Source: JADLAT01 sp964348795
GTDB taxonomy: Bacteria > Pseudomonadota > Alphaproteobacteria > Micavibrionales > Micavibrionaceae
Assembly (NCBI GenBank): GCA_964348795.1
Contig: CAYGDY010000001.1
Coordinates: 124,001-188,000 of the forward strand
DNA length: 64,000 nt
Reading direction: 5' to 3'
Shown here: positions 18,112 through 25,713 of the stretch, in pieces
Layout of the letters: every line of letters begins with the position of its first letter
How positions within the stretch are numbered: position 1 is the first letter of the stretch
Position numbers and translations under genes: made by a program
Notes under the pieces: model-generated
Told to the model about the DNA's origin: nothing
The model's input: the letters and a program-made list of their open reading frames with translations, nothing else
Database searches by the model: none

Positions 18112-18909
18112 ATGAAGCTGGGTGTTTTCGATTCGGGTCTGGGCGGGATGTTGATTACGGCCGCTATCAGAAAAGCTTTACCCGATATCGATATCCTGTA
18201 TCTGGGAGATACCCTGCACGTACCGTATGGCAACCGTTCGGAGGAGACGATCTGCCATTATACAACGCGCTGTATTGATTATCTCTTCCGGCAGAACTGC
18301 CAGTTGATCATTATGGCCTGCAATACGGCCAGCGCTTCGGCCTTGCGCAAAATCCAGCAAGGCTACCTGCTGGATCATTATCCCGACCGGCGGATTTTGG
18401 GCGTGATCGTGCCCACAATCGAATATGCGCTTGATAGCGGGCATGAAAAACTGGGTTTAATTGGCACCCATTATACGGTGCGCTCAAATGTCTATGCCGA
18501 GGAACTGCGGAAGATCAATCCGGCTATCCGTTTGTTTCAGACAGCCGCTCCTTTACTGGTCCCCCTGATCGAAAATGGCGGAATGAAGTGGATACCAGAG
18601 ATTTTGGATGACACGCTTGCTCCGTTATTGTCTGAAAAAATTGATTCCCTTCTTCTGGGGTGTACGCATTACGTCTGTCTGAAGAATTTGATTCGGCGCC
18701 GTTACGGAATCGACGTGATGGCGCAGGATGATATTATCCCTTTGAAGCTCAAAGAGTATCTGGTGCGTCATCCGGAAATTTTCGGTGTTTTATCACGGAC
18801 GGGCGAAACCCGTTTTATACTCACCGATTTGACGGAGAATTACGAACATACGGCTTCCCAGCTCTATGGCGCGCCTGTGGCTCTGGGTAGAATTATACTG
18901 GAAACATAA
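18112..18909 (+). CDS. murI: Glutamate racemase
   Basis: Makes D-glutamate for peptidoglycan. Conserved catalytic segments are GVFDSGLGG, MACNTASASAL with the first catalytic cysteine, and LLLGCTHYVCLKNLI with the second. YLGDTLHVPYGNRS is the family substrate loop. About 265 residues. A GTG three bases upstream (18109) is an alternative start. It lies between trkA and an HAD phosphatase in a tightly packed run. Confidence 0.92.
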   Translation: MKLGVFDSGLGGMLITAAIRKALPDIDILYLGDTLHVPYGNRSEETICHYTTRCIDYLFRQNCQLIIMACNTASASALRKIQQGYLLDHYPDRRILGVIVPTIEYALDSGHEKLGLIGTHYTVRSNVYAEELRKINPAIRLFQTAAPLLVPLIENGGMKWIPEILDDTLAPLLSEKIDSLLLGCTHYVCLKNLIRRRYGIDVMAQDDIIPLKLKEYLVRHPEIFGVLSRTGETRFILTDLTENYEHTASQLYGAPVALGRIILET

Positions 18910-18914
18910 AGGGA

Positions 18915-19592
18915 ATGCCTTTGATATCTGAAGAATCTTTATCAAAACCCTGCGCTGTCTTCTTTGATTGGGATGGCACTTTGGTGGATAGTTTTCGTTT
19001 TCTTCATACGGCGCATAATCATGTGCGTGCCCTCTTGGGGATCCCGCCTTTTAGTCTTGAGGTCTTTGAAGGGTATTTTGGCCAGCCACGGGAAAAGCTC
19101 TATACCCAGCTTTATGGAGAACATCGGGAGATTGCAAAGACCCATTTCGAGACTTTTGTGCTGGCAAACCATCTGGCGGCTCTCAAACCCATGGAAGGGG
19201 CGGAATACCTCTTGCAGGTTCTTGAACGTCTTGACGTGCCATGCGGTGTGGTGACGAACAAAAAAGCCAGTCTTGTTTCTGCAGAGATCAGGAATTTTGG
19301 CTGGGAAAAGCATTTTAAATCGGTTGTGGGGGCAGGGGAAGCCCAAGCCGACAAACCTTCTGCCGCTCCGCTACTTTTGGCACTGGAAAGGGCGGGTCTT
19401 GCGGTTCCCCTCGAGACGGTCTGGTTCGTGGGGGATACCGACAATGATATGTTGTGTGCGCATTCTGCCGGATGTCAGTCTGTTCTGATTGAAAAAGAAT
19501 CTGTTTATAGCTCTTTAAAACAGGTGCATCCCATCGCATTGTATAAAAAGAATTGCAGAGGCTTGGCAGAATTTCTGTTGCAATATGCCTGA
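18915..19592 (+). CDS. HAD-family phosphatase, Gph-like
   Basis: A 225-residue haloacid-dehalogenase-type hydrolase: motif I FFDWDGTLVDS, motif II VVTNKK, motif III lysine in ADKPSAAPLL, motif IV WFVGDTDNDM. An alpha-helical cap follows motif I, as in phosphoglycolate phosphatase and related enzymes. The substrate cannot be set from sequence. It starts 5 bp after murI, suggesting cotranscription. Confidence 0.85.
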   Translation: MPLISEESLSKPCAVFFDWDGTLVDSFRFLHTAHNHVRALLGIPPFSLEVFEGYFGQPREKLYTQLYGEHREIAKTHFETFVLANHLAALKPMEGAEYLLQVLERLDVPCGVVTNKKASLVSAEIRNFGWEKHFKSVVGAGEAQADKPSAAPLLLALERAGLAVPLETVWFVGDTDNDMLCAHSAGCQSVLIEKESVYSSLKQVHPIALYKKNCRGLAEFLLQYA

Positions 19593-19655
19593 AACATTCT
19601 AAAACTAGGGGCTGTCACACATAGATAAATATGAAAGATTTAAGGTAAAAACGCT

Positions 19656-19913
19656 ATGGGAGAGAAGTTTCAGAATGTTCAGGATGTGTTCCTGAATAAA
19701 ATCCGTAAGGAAAAAATGTCGGTTACGGTGTTTCTGGTCAATGGGGTGAAGTTGCAGGGGGTTGTCACGTGGTTTGACAATTTCAGTTTGTTGCTTCGGC
19801 GTGAATCTCATATCCAGCTCGTGTATAAGCACGCTATTTCAACCATTATGCCGCCTGGTCCCCTGAATTTGCAGGACGAAGGAGAGGACACCCCGTCGAA
19901 GGGTGGTGAATAG
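19656..19913 (+). CDS. hfq: RNA chaperone Hfq
   Basis: Hexameric Sm-like protein that pairs small RNAs with mRNAs. The 85-residue protein carries Sm1 (QDVFLNKIRKEKMSVTVFLVNG) and Sm2 with YKHAISTI, and the proximal-site residues are intact. A short acidic tail follows. It overlaps hflX by 11 bp, the usual hfq-hflX arrangement. Confidence 0.95.
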   Translation: MGEKFQNVQDVFLNKIRKEKMSVTVFLVNGVKLQGVVTWFDNFSLLLRRESHIQLVYKHAISTIMPPGPLNLQDEGEDTPSKGGE

Positions 19914-21240
19914 CAGACTGACAAAGCTTTTGTCCGGTAAAAAAGAAGCGCCTCGGGAATCGGGCACGTGTTTTATCATTCATCCCTTTATGAAGGATCA
20001 TGAGTCTGTCCGTGCACCCGAGGACTGTCTGGCAGAGGCGGTCGGTCTTGCCGAGGCTATTGATCTGGAAGTGACATACGCTGAAAGTTTCAAGCTCTCC
20101 AGACGGCATCCGGCTCATTATCTCGGCAAGGGACACTGCGAGGATATCCGGACCTTTGTGGATCAGCGCCGGCCGACCGTCATTGTTGTGAATTGTGCTT
20201 TATCGCCCGTTCAGCAACGGAATCTTGAAAAATTCTGGCACAGCAAGGTTATTGACCGGACGGGCTTGATTCTGGAGATTTTTGGGGCGCGGGCCCAAAC
20301 CCGTGAAGGGCGCTTGCAGGTCGATCTGGCGGCGCTTGAGTTTCAGCGTTCACGGCTGGTGCGGGCGTGGACTCATCTGGAGCGGCAAAGGGGTGGCGGT
20401 GGATTTCTGGGCGGGCCCGGGGAACGCCAGATCGAGCTGGACCGCCGGATGATCAGTGAAAAAATTGGCCGTTTGAAAAAGGAACTGGAAGATGTGCGCC
20501 GGACGCGGGAAATCGGACGCAAGGCCCGCGAACGGGTGCCCTTTCCGGTTGTCGCGCTTGTCGGTTATACCAATGCCGGTAAATCCACGCTGTTTAATAC
20601 CCTGACACAGGCGGGGGTGTTGGCCGAGGATATGCTGTTTGCCACACTTGACCCGACATTGCGCCGGATCATCCTTCCCAATGGCCAGCATGTGATCTTG
20701 TCGGACACAGTGGGGTTTATCTCGGATTTACCAACAAATCTTGTCGCGGCGTTTCGGGCAACACTGGAGCAGACGCTTCATGCGGATGTCATTTTGCATG
20801 TGATTGACGTGTCACGGACTGATAGCAAGGCCCAGCGGGAGGACGTCATAAAAATCCTGCAGGATCTCGGGATTTCTTATCACGAAGATGCAAGGATTAT
20901 CGAGGTCTATAACAAAATTGATCAGCTTGATCCGTCTCGTGTCGATGAATTGGCGCGTCAGGCGCATCATGCACCGCATATGGCACTGATCTCTGCCTTG
21001 TCTGGAAAGGGGTTGCCGGAACTTCTGGAAAAAATTTCTGCGGTAACCGCCGGAAAACGGCAAACGGTCAGGTTTCAAATGCCGCATGCAGATGGGAAAG
21101 CCCTGTCATGGCTGTACGAACACGGGGAAATCATAGCCCGCGTGGATCACGAGACTATGCTAGAATGTACCGTAAAACTTGATTCTGTGGATCTGGCGCG
21201 ATTTGTAGATCGTACTGGTTACGTCCCGCAATCTCTCTAG
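19903..21240 (+). CDS. hflX: Ribosome-associated GTPase HflX
   Basis: GTPase that splits or rescues stalled ribosomes under stress. The N-terminal nucleotide-binding domain and long helical linker (GGGGFLGGPGERQIELDRR) precede the G domain: G1 GYTNAGKST, G3 DTVGF, G4 NKID. Length 445 is normal. The start codon is GTG, overlapping hfq. Confidence 0.95.
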   Translation: MVNSRLTKLLSGKKEAPRESGTCFIIHPFMKDHESVRAPEDCLAEAVGLAEAIDLEVTYAESFKLSRRHPAHYLGKGHCEDIRTFVDQRRPTVIVVNCALSPVQQRNLEKFWHSKVIDRTGLILEIFGARAQTREGRLQVDLAALEFQRSRLVRAWTHLERQRGGGGFLGGPGERQIELDRRMISEKIGRLKKELEDVRRTREIGRKARERVPFPVVALVGYTNAGKSTLFNTLTQAGVLAEDMLFATLDPTLRRIILPNGQHVILSDTVGFISDLPTNLVAAFRATLEQTLHADVILHVIDVSRTDSKAQREDVIKILQDLGISYHEDARIIEVYNKIDQLDPSRVDELARQAHHAPHMALISALSGKGLPELLEKISAVTAGKRQTVRFQMPHADGKALSWLYEHGEIIARVDHETMLECTVKLDSVDLARFVDRTGYVPQSL

Positions 21241-21258
21241 AAGGACGGAATACTGCCC

Positions 21259-22062
21259 GTGATAGCCCTTGATTCTGTTGCTGATATCCTCAAGGCCGCC
21301 ACGCGGGAATTCATCCTGCCGCGTTATCGGTCCTTGCGAGATGATGAGATCTCTACAAAAACAGGGCCTCGGGATCTCGTGACACAGGCCGATATCGACA
21401 TGGAAAACCACCTGAAAGAGATTTTGCCGAAACTCCTGAAAGGCTCTGTGGTGCTCGGGGAAGAAGGAGTTTCGAGCGGGGAGGCCTCCCTTGATCTTTT
21501 GAAAGAGACGGCTTGCCCTTTATGGGTTGTGGATCCTGTGGACGGCACTTACAATTTTGTGCATGGCAGGGACGTGTTCGGGGTTATGCTGGCATTGATT
21601 GTGGAAGGGCAGACGGTGGCAGGCTGGATCTACGATGTGCCAGCGGATGAAATGACCATATCCGAACGGGGCGCAGGGGCCTTTTTGGAGGGGCGCAAAC
21701 TCAAAGTCTCTTCTATGCCGGATGCGCAGGATTATACCGGTTTTATGAATCCGCGTTTTTTTCTGGAACAGCATCAGGACCATATCCACCGGATCAAGGC
21801 GGCGTTTAAAAATTGTCGCTCTTTGGGATGTGCGGCGCATGAGTACCTCCGGATTGCCAAGGGTGAGGCGCAGTTTTCACTCTATAGTCACCTGAAGCCG
21901 TGGGACCATCTGGCCGGTGCGTTGATGGTGCAGGAGGCCGGCGGGTATGTTGCCAAATGGGATGCAACGCCGTATCAATCACATGAATATGATGTAGGTC
22001 TGATTACGGCACCGAGTCAGGCTGACTGGGAAAAAATTCACGCCGTGTTTTTTGAAAGCTGA
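21259..22062 (+). CDS. Inositol monophosphatase-family phosphatase (SuhB/HisN-like)
   Basis: Mg2+-dependent phosphatase of 267 residues with the metal-binding motifs GEEG, WVVDPVDGTYNFVHG and a C-terminal PWDHLAGALMVQEAGG. Family members dephosphorylate inositol phosphate, histidinol phosphate or 3'-phosphoadenosine compounds; residues here do not decide between them. The start is GTG 21259. The 3' end overlaps the convergent mazG by 25 bp. Confidence 0.85.
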   Translation: MIALDSVADILKAATREFILPRYRSLRDDEISTKTGPRDLVTQADIDMENHLKEILPKLLKGSVVLGEEGVSSGEASLDLLKETACPLWVVDPVDGTYNFVHGRDVFGVMLALIVEGQTVAGWIYDVPADEMTISERGAGAFLEGRKLKVSSMPDAQDYTGFMNPRFFLEQHQDHIHRIKAAFKNCRSLGCAAHEYLRIAKGEAQFSLYSHLKPWDHLAGALMVQEAGGYVAKWDATPYQSHEYDVGLITAPSQADWEKIHAVFFES

Positions 22063-22847
22063 GGCGGGCGCTCTTTGAGTTTCTGCCTGACCCATTCTTG
22101 CTCCATTTGCGTCAAAGATGGCGGGTCATTTTTTTCGTTTCCGAGTTGAAGTTCTTTTTCTAACCCTCTGAACCGTCTTTCAAATTTTGCGTTTGTATGG
22201 CGCAGGGCCATTTCAGGGTCAATGCCCTGCAAACGCGCCACATTGACCGCCACAAACAAAACATCGCCGATTTCGTTTAATATCTCGTCTGAAGAATGTT
22301 CTGTAAGGGCTTCCTTGAGTTCTAGGATTTCTTCATCGAGTTTTTCAAGGACCCTAGAGATATCCGTCCATTCAAAGCCTGTTTTAGCCGCTTTTTTCTG
22401 GAGTTTGAGTGCGCGGAGCAGGGCCGGAAATGCCAGAGGAATGTGATCCAGCACACTGGTGTTCTGGGTGGTGTTTATGGTCTTTTCAGCCTGTTTTTTC
22501 TCTTCCCATATTGCGCTGACTTCTTCTGGTGTGACGGCTTTTTGATCACCGAAAACATGCGGGTGGCGGGAAATCATTTTCTCTGTAATATCGCGTACGA
22601 CATCATCAAAAGTAAAAAGCCCTGCTTCCGAAGCCATTTGCGCGTGATAGACCGATTGCAGGAGCAGATCGCCAAGCTCCTCGCGCAGGGCTTTCATGTC
22701 GGCCCGCTCTATCGCATCGGCGACCTCGTAGGCTTCTTCCAGCGTATAAGGCACAATCGAGCGGAAATCCTGCGCCAGATCCCACGGGCACCCCGTTTCA
22801 GGGGTGCGCAGGGATTTCATGACCGCCAGCAGTTTTGCGATGGGCAT
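22038..22847 (-). CDS. mazG: Nucleoside triphosphate pyrophosphohydrolase MazG
   Basis: House-cleaning enzyme that hydrolyses NTPs. Two MazG domains are seen: the first with LRTPETGCPWDLAQDF and EEAYEVADAIE / EELGDLLLQ, the second with FEWTDISRVLEKLDEEILELKEA and NEIGDVLFVAVNVARL. The paired acidic ExxE and ExxD metal ligands are present. Length 269 is standard. Confidence 0.95.
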   Translation of the reverse strand: MPIAKLLAVMKSLRTPETGCPWDLAQDFRSIVPYTLEEAYEVADAIERADMKALREELGDLLLQSVYHAQMASEAGLFTFDDVVRDITEKMISRHPHVFGDQKAVTPEEVSAIWEEKKQAEKTINTTQNTSVLDHIPLAFPALLRALKLQKKAAKTGFEWTDISRVLEKLDEEILELKEALTEHSSDEILNEIGDVLFVAVNVARLQGIDPEMALRHTNAKFERRFRGLEKELQLGNEKNDPPSLTQMEQEWVRQKLKERPPQLSKNTA

Positions 22848-22850
22848 ACT

Positions 22851-23375
22851 CTAGGGTCCCCCCTCGACAAGGGTTTTAAGGGTATTTAGCCCCTTATCGT
22901 ACATGGTTTCTGTCATTTTCCTGCAAAACAGCAGGCTGAAGATTTTGCCGATAAAATTATTTTTGCCGGACATGCTCCATGTCATATGAGTGCTGTTCCC
23001 TTCGGGTTTCAAGTGAAATTCTGCAATGCCGCCGCCCTTCATGGGCCTGAGGAAGGTGAGCTGGATTGTGATGTGGGCGCTCGGCTGGCTTTCCAGAATT
23101 TCCATTCCGCCTTCTCCGATATTCTTGTTTCCGTTCCAGCGCATGATGGTGCCTTGTCCGCTTTCCGTGCCTTCAAAGGTGATTGTGGCCTCAGGATCAA
23201 TTTTTGCCCAAGGGGACCAGTCATGCCATTTTCTGAAATCGTTAAGATGTGGAAAAATATCCTCTGGCGATTTTTGAATGACGACAGAGCGCGCAATCCT
23301 GTAATCGGGCGGGATCATATGTATCACGCCCACGAGGAGTACTAAAATAGCGATACAGGAGAAAAAAATGGTCAT
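22851..23375 (-). CDS. Membrane-anchored SRPBCC/START-like protein
   Basis: One N-terminal membrane helix (IFFSCIAILVLLVGVIHMI) is followed by a polyketide-cyclase-like ligand-binding domain: RSVVIQKSPEDIFPHLNDFRKWHDWSPW is the family hallmark and FLRPMKGGGIAEFHL lies in the core. I prefer ATG 23375, which follows AAAGGG; ATG 23396 is an alternative, and longer frames run into tRNA-Ser. Function unknown. Confidence 0.75.
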   Translation of the reverse strand: MTIFFSCIAILVLLVGVIHMIPPDYRIARSVVIQKSPEDIFPHLNDFRKWHDWSPWAKIDPEATITFEGTESGQGTIMRWNGNKNIGEGGMEILESQPSAHITIQLTFLRPMKGGGIAEFHLKPEGNSTHMTWSMSGKNNFIGKIFSLLFCRKMTETMYDKGLNTLKTLVEGGP

Positions 23376-23401
23376 ATTGCCATGCCCTTTCGTCATCGGT
23401 T

Positions 23402-23491
23402 TGGCGGAGAGGGGGGGATTTGAACCCCCGATACGCTCGCGCGTATGCCGCATTTCGAGTGCGGTGCATTCAGCCGCTCTGCCACCTCTCC
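23402..23491 (-). tRNA. tRNA-Ser (CGA anticodon)
   Basis: Reading the minus strand, a 7-bp acceptor stem GGAGAGG / CCTCTCC encloses a D arm, an anticodon arm with CGA in ACTCGAAAT, a long variable arm (ATACGCGCGAGCGTAT) typical of class II serine tRNAs, and a T arm GGGGGTTCAAATCCCCC. The discriminator G and CCA end are encoded. It reads UCG serine codons. Confidence 0.95.
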
Positions 23492-23504
23492 GTTTTATAG
23501 TCTT

Positions 23505-23597
23505 TTGAATTGTTCCTGATACAGCGTTGCTTTGTTGCTCATGTACATCCGAGGTACACTTCGCGCCTCGCGCCTTGTATCAGAAAAAATTCATTCA
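23505..23597. repeat. Imperfect inverted repeat downstream of SRPBCC gene region and upstream of tRNA-Ser
   Basis: Arms TTGAATTGTTCCTGATACA (23505-23523) and the imperfect complement at 23576-23597 enclose a GC-rich centre containing two GTAC-centred segments. It lies in the 150-bp gap between tRNA-Ser and the 2OG-oxygenase-like gene and could form a long hairpin in RNA. Confidence 0.5.
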
Positions 23598-23643
23598 ACT
23601 ATACAGGGCTTCCATTTAGCATACCGTTTCGTCTTTGGAAAGG

Positions 23644-24282
23644 TCAGTATTCGTATTTCAGGCTGAAGATCACACGGACGGCATCCTGTGCCAGATGAGG
23701 GACGGCATGGACGCAGAACGTATTGAACAGGTATAGAGAGTCTGGTTTTGCCGTTAAATCGACTTTCGGGCTGAACACCTGATTGTAAAACCTGTCAATA
23801 TGGCGGGATTGAAAATAACGGTGTTGGGAGCCAGTATAAAAATGCAGTTGAGGCTCGCCGGACTCTGAATAATAATGGATAAGCTTGGCGATTGCGGGGG
23901 CGTTTCCAACAATTTTATTGCCGATCTGATACGTGTCGCGGTGTGTGCTCATATAGGATTGACCGGCAAGGGCGCGCCGGATTTGCAGGATATTCAGGGA
24001 AACGGGCCGTTGTAAAATGTCCTCGACCTGTTTTTTGCCGTCCCAATGCGCAAAGGCATCGCTGATCTCCTGAAACCGGAGTGAAGAAGCAGGCCGCAGA
24101 TCCGCGGAGCCTGCATATTTTTGTTCCAGCCTCTCGTCAGGCTTGAGTTGGTTGTAAAACACATCGCGGGCGGCTTGTTTTACCAAGCCCCCAAACGGGC
24201 CTTGCAGGGAAAGTTCCACAAAGCCGTTAAAAAAATAATCGGAGGCCAATGTACGGCCTGTTTCATCGTATTGTTCTGCCAT
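23644..24282 (-). CDS. Putative 2OG-Fe(II) dioxygenase-like protein
   Basis: Not firmly assigned. The C-terminal half has the spacing of a double-stranded beta-helix oxygenase: a possible HxD pair in STHRDTYQIGN, a distal histidine in FNTFCVHAVPH, and an arginine in AVRVIFSLKYEY. LHFYTGSQHRYFQ would be a core strand. An upstream frame extends to 24357 and would overlap the ArsR-type gene by 10 bp; neither start has a clear ribosome-binding site. It may be cotranscribed with the repressor. Confidence 0.5.
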   Translation of the reverse strand: MAEQYDETGRTLASDYFFNGFVELSLQGPFGGLVKQAARDVFYNQLKPDERLEQKYAGSADLRPASSLRFQEISDAFAHWDGKKQVEDILQRPVSLNILQIRRALAGQSYMSTHRDTYQIGNKIVGNAPAIAKLIHYYSESGEPQLHFYTGSQHRYFQSRHIDRFYNQVFSPKVDLTAKPDSLYLFNTFCVHAVPHLAQDAVRVIFSLKYEY

Positions 24283-24347
24283 GGGTTTCAAAATAGCGTG
24301 ACAGGCGCCCCCATGGCAAGTCTTGTTATGAGGGGAGGGATACTCCT

Positions 24348-24659
24348 TCATTTGCAATATAGCGCATGGAGCAGGGTAATAATTTTTTTGATGTTGGGCT
24401 CTGCGAGACTGTAATGCTGGAAAAGACCATCTTTTCTGTTTTTTATAATACCCTGTTTTTTAAGAATTTGAAGATATTGCGAGATCTGGGACTGGCTGGC
24501 AGAGGCTTCTTCCGCCTTGACAATTTCTCCTGCGCTCATTTCACCATATTCTATCAAATGGCATAGTATCCGCAGGCGGACAGGATGGGAAAGAATTTTT
24601 AAGACATTCAGAACTTCAATAATATTTTCAGATTTTTTGTGGAGCATTCTTCTTGACAT
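24348..24659 (-). CDS. ArsR-family repressor resembling BigR/SqrR persulfide sensors
   Basis: A 103-residue winged-helix regulator: LKILSHPVRLRILCHLIEYGEMSAGEIV, then recognition helix SQSQISQYLQILKKQG and wing RKDGLFQHYSLAEP. It lacks the ELCVCDL metal site of ArsR. Two cysteines, Cys33 in RILC and Cys102 in ALYC, sit where BigR and SqrR carry the pair that forms a polysulfide bridge. It is divergent from a rhodanese gene, the usual target of such sensors. It probably represses both directions. Confidence 0.75.
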   Translation of the reverse strand: MSRRMLHKKSENIIEVLNVLKILSHPVRLRILCHLIEYGEMSAGEIVKAEEASASQSQISQYLQILKKQGIIKNRKDGLFQHYSLAEPNIKKIITLLHALYCK

Positions 24660-24678
24660 GCGCTATCATACCCTATAT

Positions 24679-24690
24679 ATTAAATTTAAT
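24679..24690. promoter_or_regulatory. AT-rich palindrome, candidate repressor operator
   Basis: A perfect 12-bp palindrome ATTAAATTTAAT in the 97-bp, very AT-rich gap between the divergent ArsR-type gene and the rhodanese gene. BigR-type repressors are known to bind AT-rich dyads, so this is the likely operator. Confidence 0.5.
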
Positions 24691-24756
24691 TAATACATTT
24701 TATTTTAATATAAAAAATATCCGGTGCCAAGTTGATAAATGCAAGGGAGTGAAATC

Positions 24757-25356
24757 ATGTCTTTTCCGCAATTTTTTCCAGCAGAACAGCTAAGCACCCT
24801 GACTCCTGACAAGGGCATTATTCTTGATGTGCGCTCTGGTATGGAGCATGAGGAAAAGCGCTTGTTCTGCCCGCATGTTCATGTGCCTTTGGATACGTTG
24901 GATGCCAAAGTTTTTATGACGGAGCGGCATTATCCCGATCATTTTTCTGTTTATATCGTGTGCCGTTCCGGTCAGCGTTCTGCGCAGGCCGCAGACAAAT
25001 TTCTGAAGGCGGGCTATGGCAATGTGTTTGTCGTGACAGGGGGATTGCAAGCCTGTGAGGCTTGCGGGCAGGCCCTTTCTGGTTATGCGGTTGGCGGAGA
25101 GGACAATCATGCAAAATCCTGCGCTTTTTTGAAGCGTCCTGTGTCTCTGGAGCGGCAGGTCCGAATGACAGCCGGACTGTTCATTGTTGTGGGCGTATTG
25201 TTGGCTTTGATTTTTAATCCTGCTTTTATTGGAATTCCCTTGTTTGTGGGATGCGGGCTCATATTTGCCGGTGTAACGGACCGATGTGGCATGATGCTTG
25301 TTTTGACAAAAGCGCCGTGGAATCAAAAATATCTTGGAAAAGGAGACGTAAAATGA
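24757..25356 (+). CDS. Rhodanese fused to a DUF2892-like membrane domain
   Basis: Residues 1-115 form a rhodanese domain with active-site loop CRSGQRS and ILDVRSGMEHEE. The C terminus has two membrane helices (MTAGLFIVVGVLLALIF and IGIPLFVGCGLIFAGV) and TDRCGMM, matching DUF2892. Such fusions handle persulfides at the inner membrane. I chose ATG 24757, which follows AAGGGAGTG; ATG 24739 is an alternative. It overlaps the next gene by 4 bp and lies opposite the BigR-like repressor. Confidence 0.85.
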   Translation: MSFPQFFPAEQLSTLTPDKGIILDVRSGMEHEEKRLFCPHVHVPLDTLDAKVFMTERHYPDHFSVYIVCRSGQRSAQAADKFLKAGYGNVFVVTGGLQACEACGQALSGYAVGGEDNHAKSCAFLKRPVSLERQVRMTAGLFIVVGVLLALIFNPAFIGIPLFVGCGLIFAGVTDRCGMMLVLTKAPWNQKYLGKGDVK

Positions 25357-25697
25357 CGAAAGATTACAAAGGTGTTATTACAGATATCAGTGCTTATAGC
25401 GCGGAATTGCGCAAGCTCATCCCTGATACAATGGCAGGTTTCGGTGCCATGGCGAAAGCGGCAACACAGACACAAGCCGTTGATGAAAAAACAAAGGAAA
25501 TGATTGCGTTGGCTCTTGGCGTTGCTGCGCGATGTGATGGTTGTCTCGGCTATCATGCTAAGGCGTTGGTTCGTCTGGGGGCGACACGGCAGGAAGTGGC
25601 GGAAGTTCTGGGAATGGCCATCTATATGGGGGGCGGTCCGTCCCTGATGTATGCGGCGGATGCTCTGCGGGCCTATGACCAGTTCGGGCAATCCTGA
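25353..25697 (+). CDS. AhpD-like carboxymuconolactone-decarboxylase-family protein
   Basis: I chose ATG 25353, which follows AAAAGGAGACG and overlaps the rhodanese stop. The 114-residue protein has the AhpD core: ETKEMIALALGVAARCDGC-like helix, then LGYHAKALVRLGATRQEVAEVL. The CDGC pair with a following His is the peroxidase-type redox site. Cotranscription with a rhodanese suggests a thiol or persulfide detoxification role. Confidence 0.85.
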   Translation: MTKDYKGVITDISAYSAELRKLIPDTMAGFGAMAKAATQTQAVDEKTKEMIALALGVAARCDGCLGYHAKALVRLGATRQEVAEVLGMAIYMGGGPSLMYAADALRAYDQFGQS

Positions 25698-25713
25698 TTC
25701 ACTCTCAGCTGTT

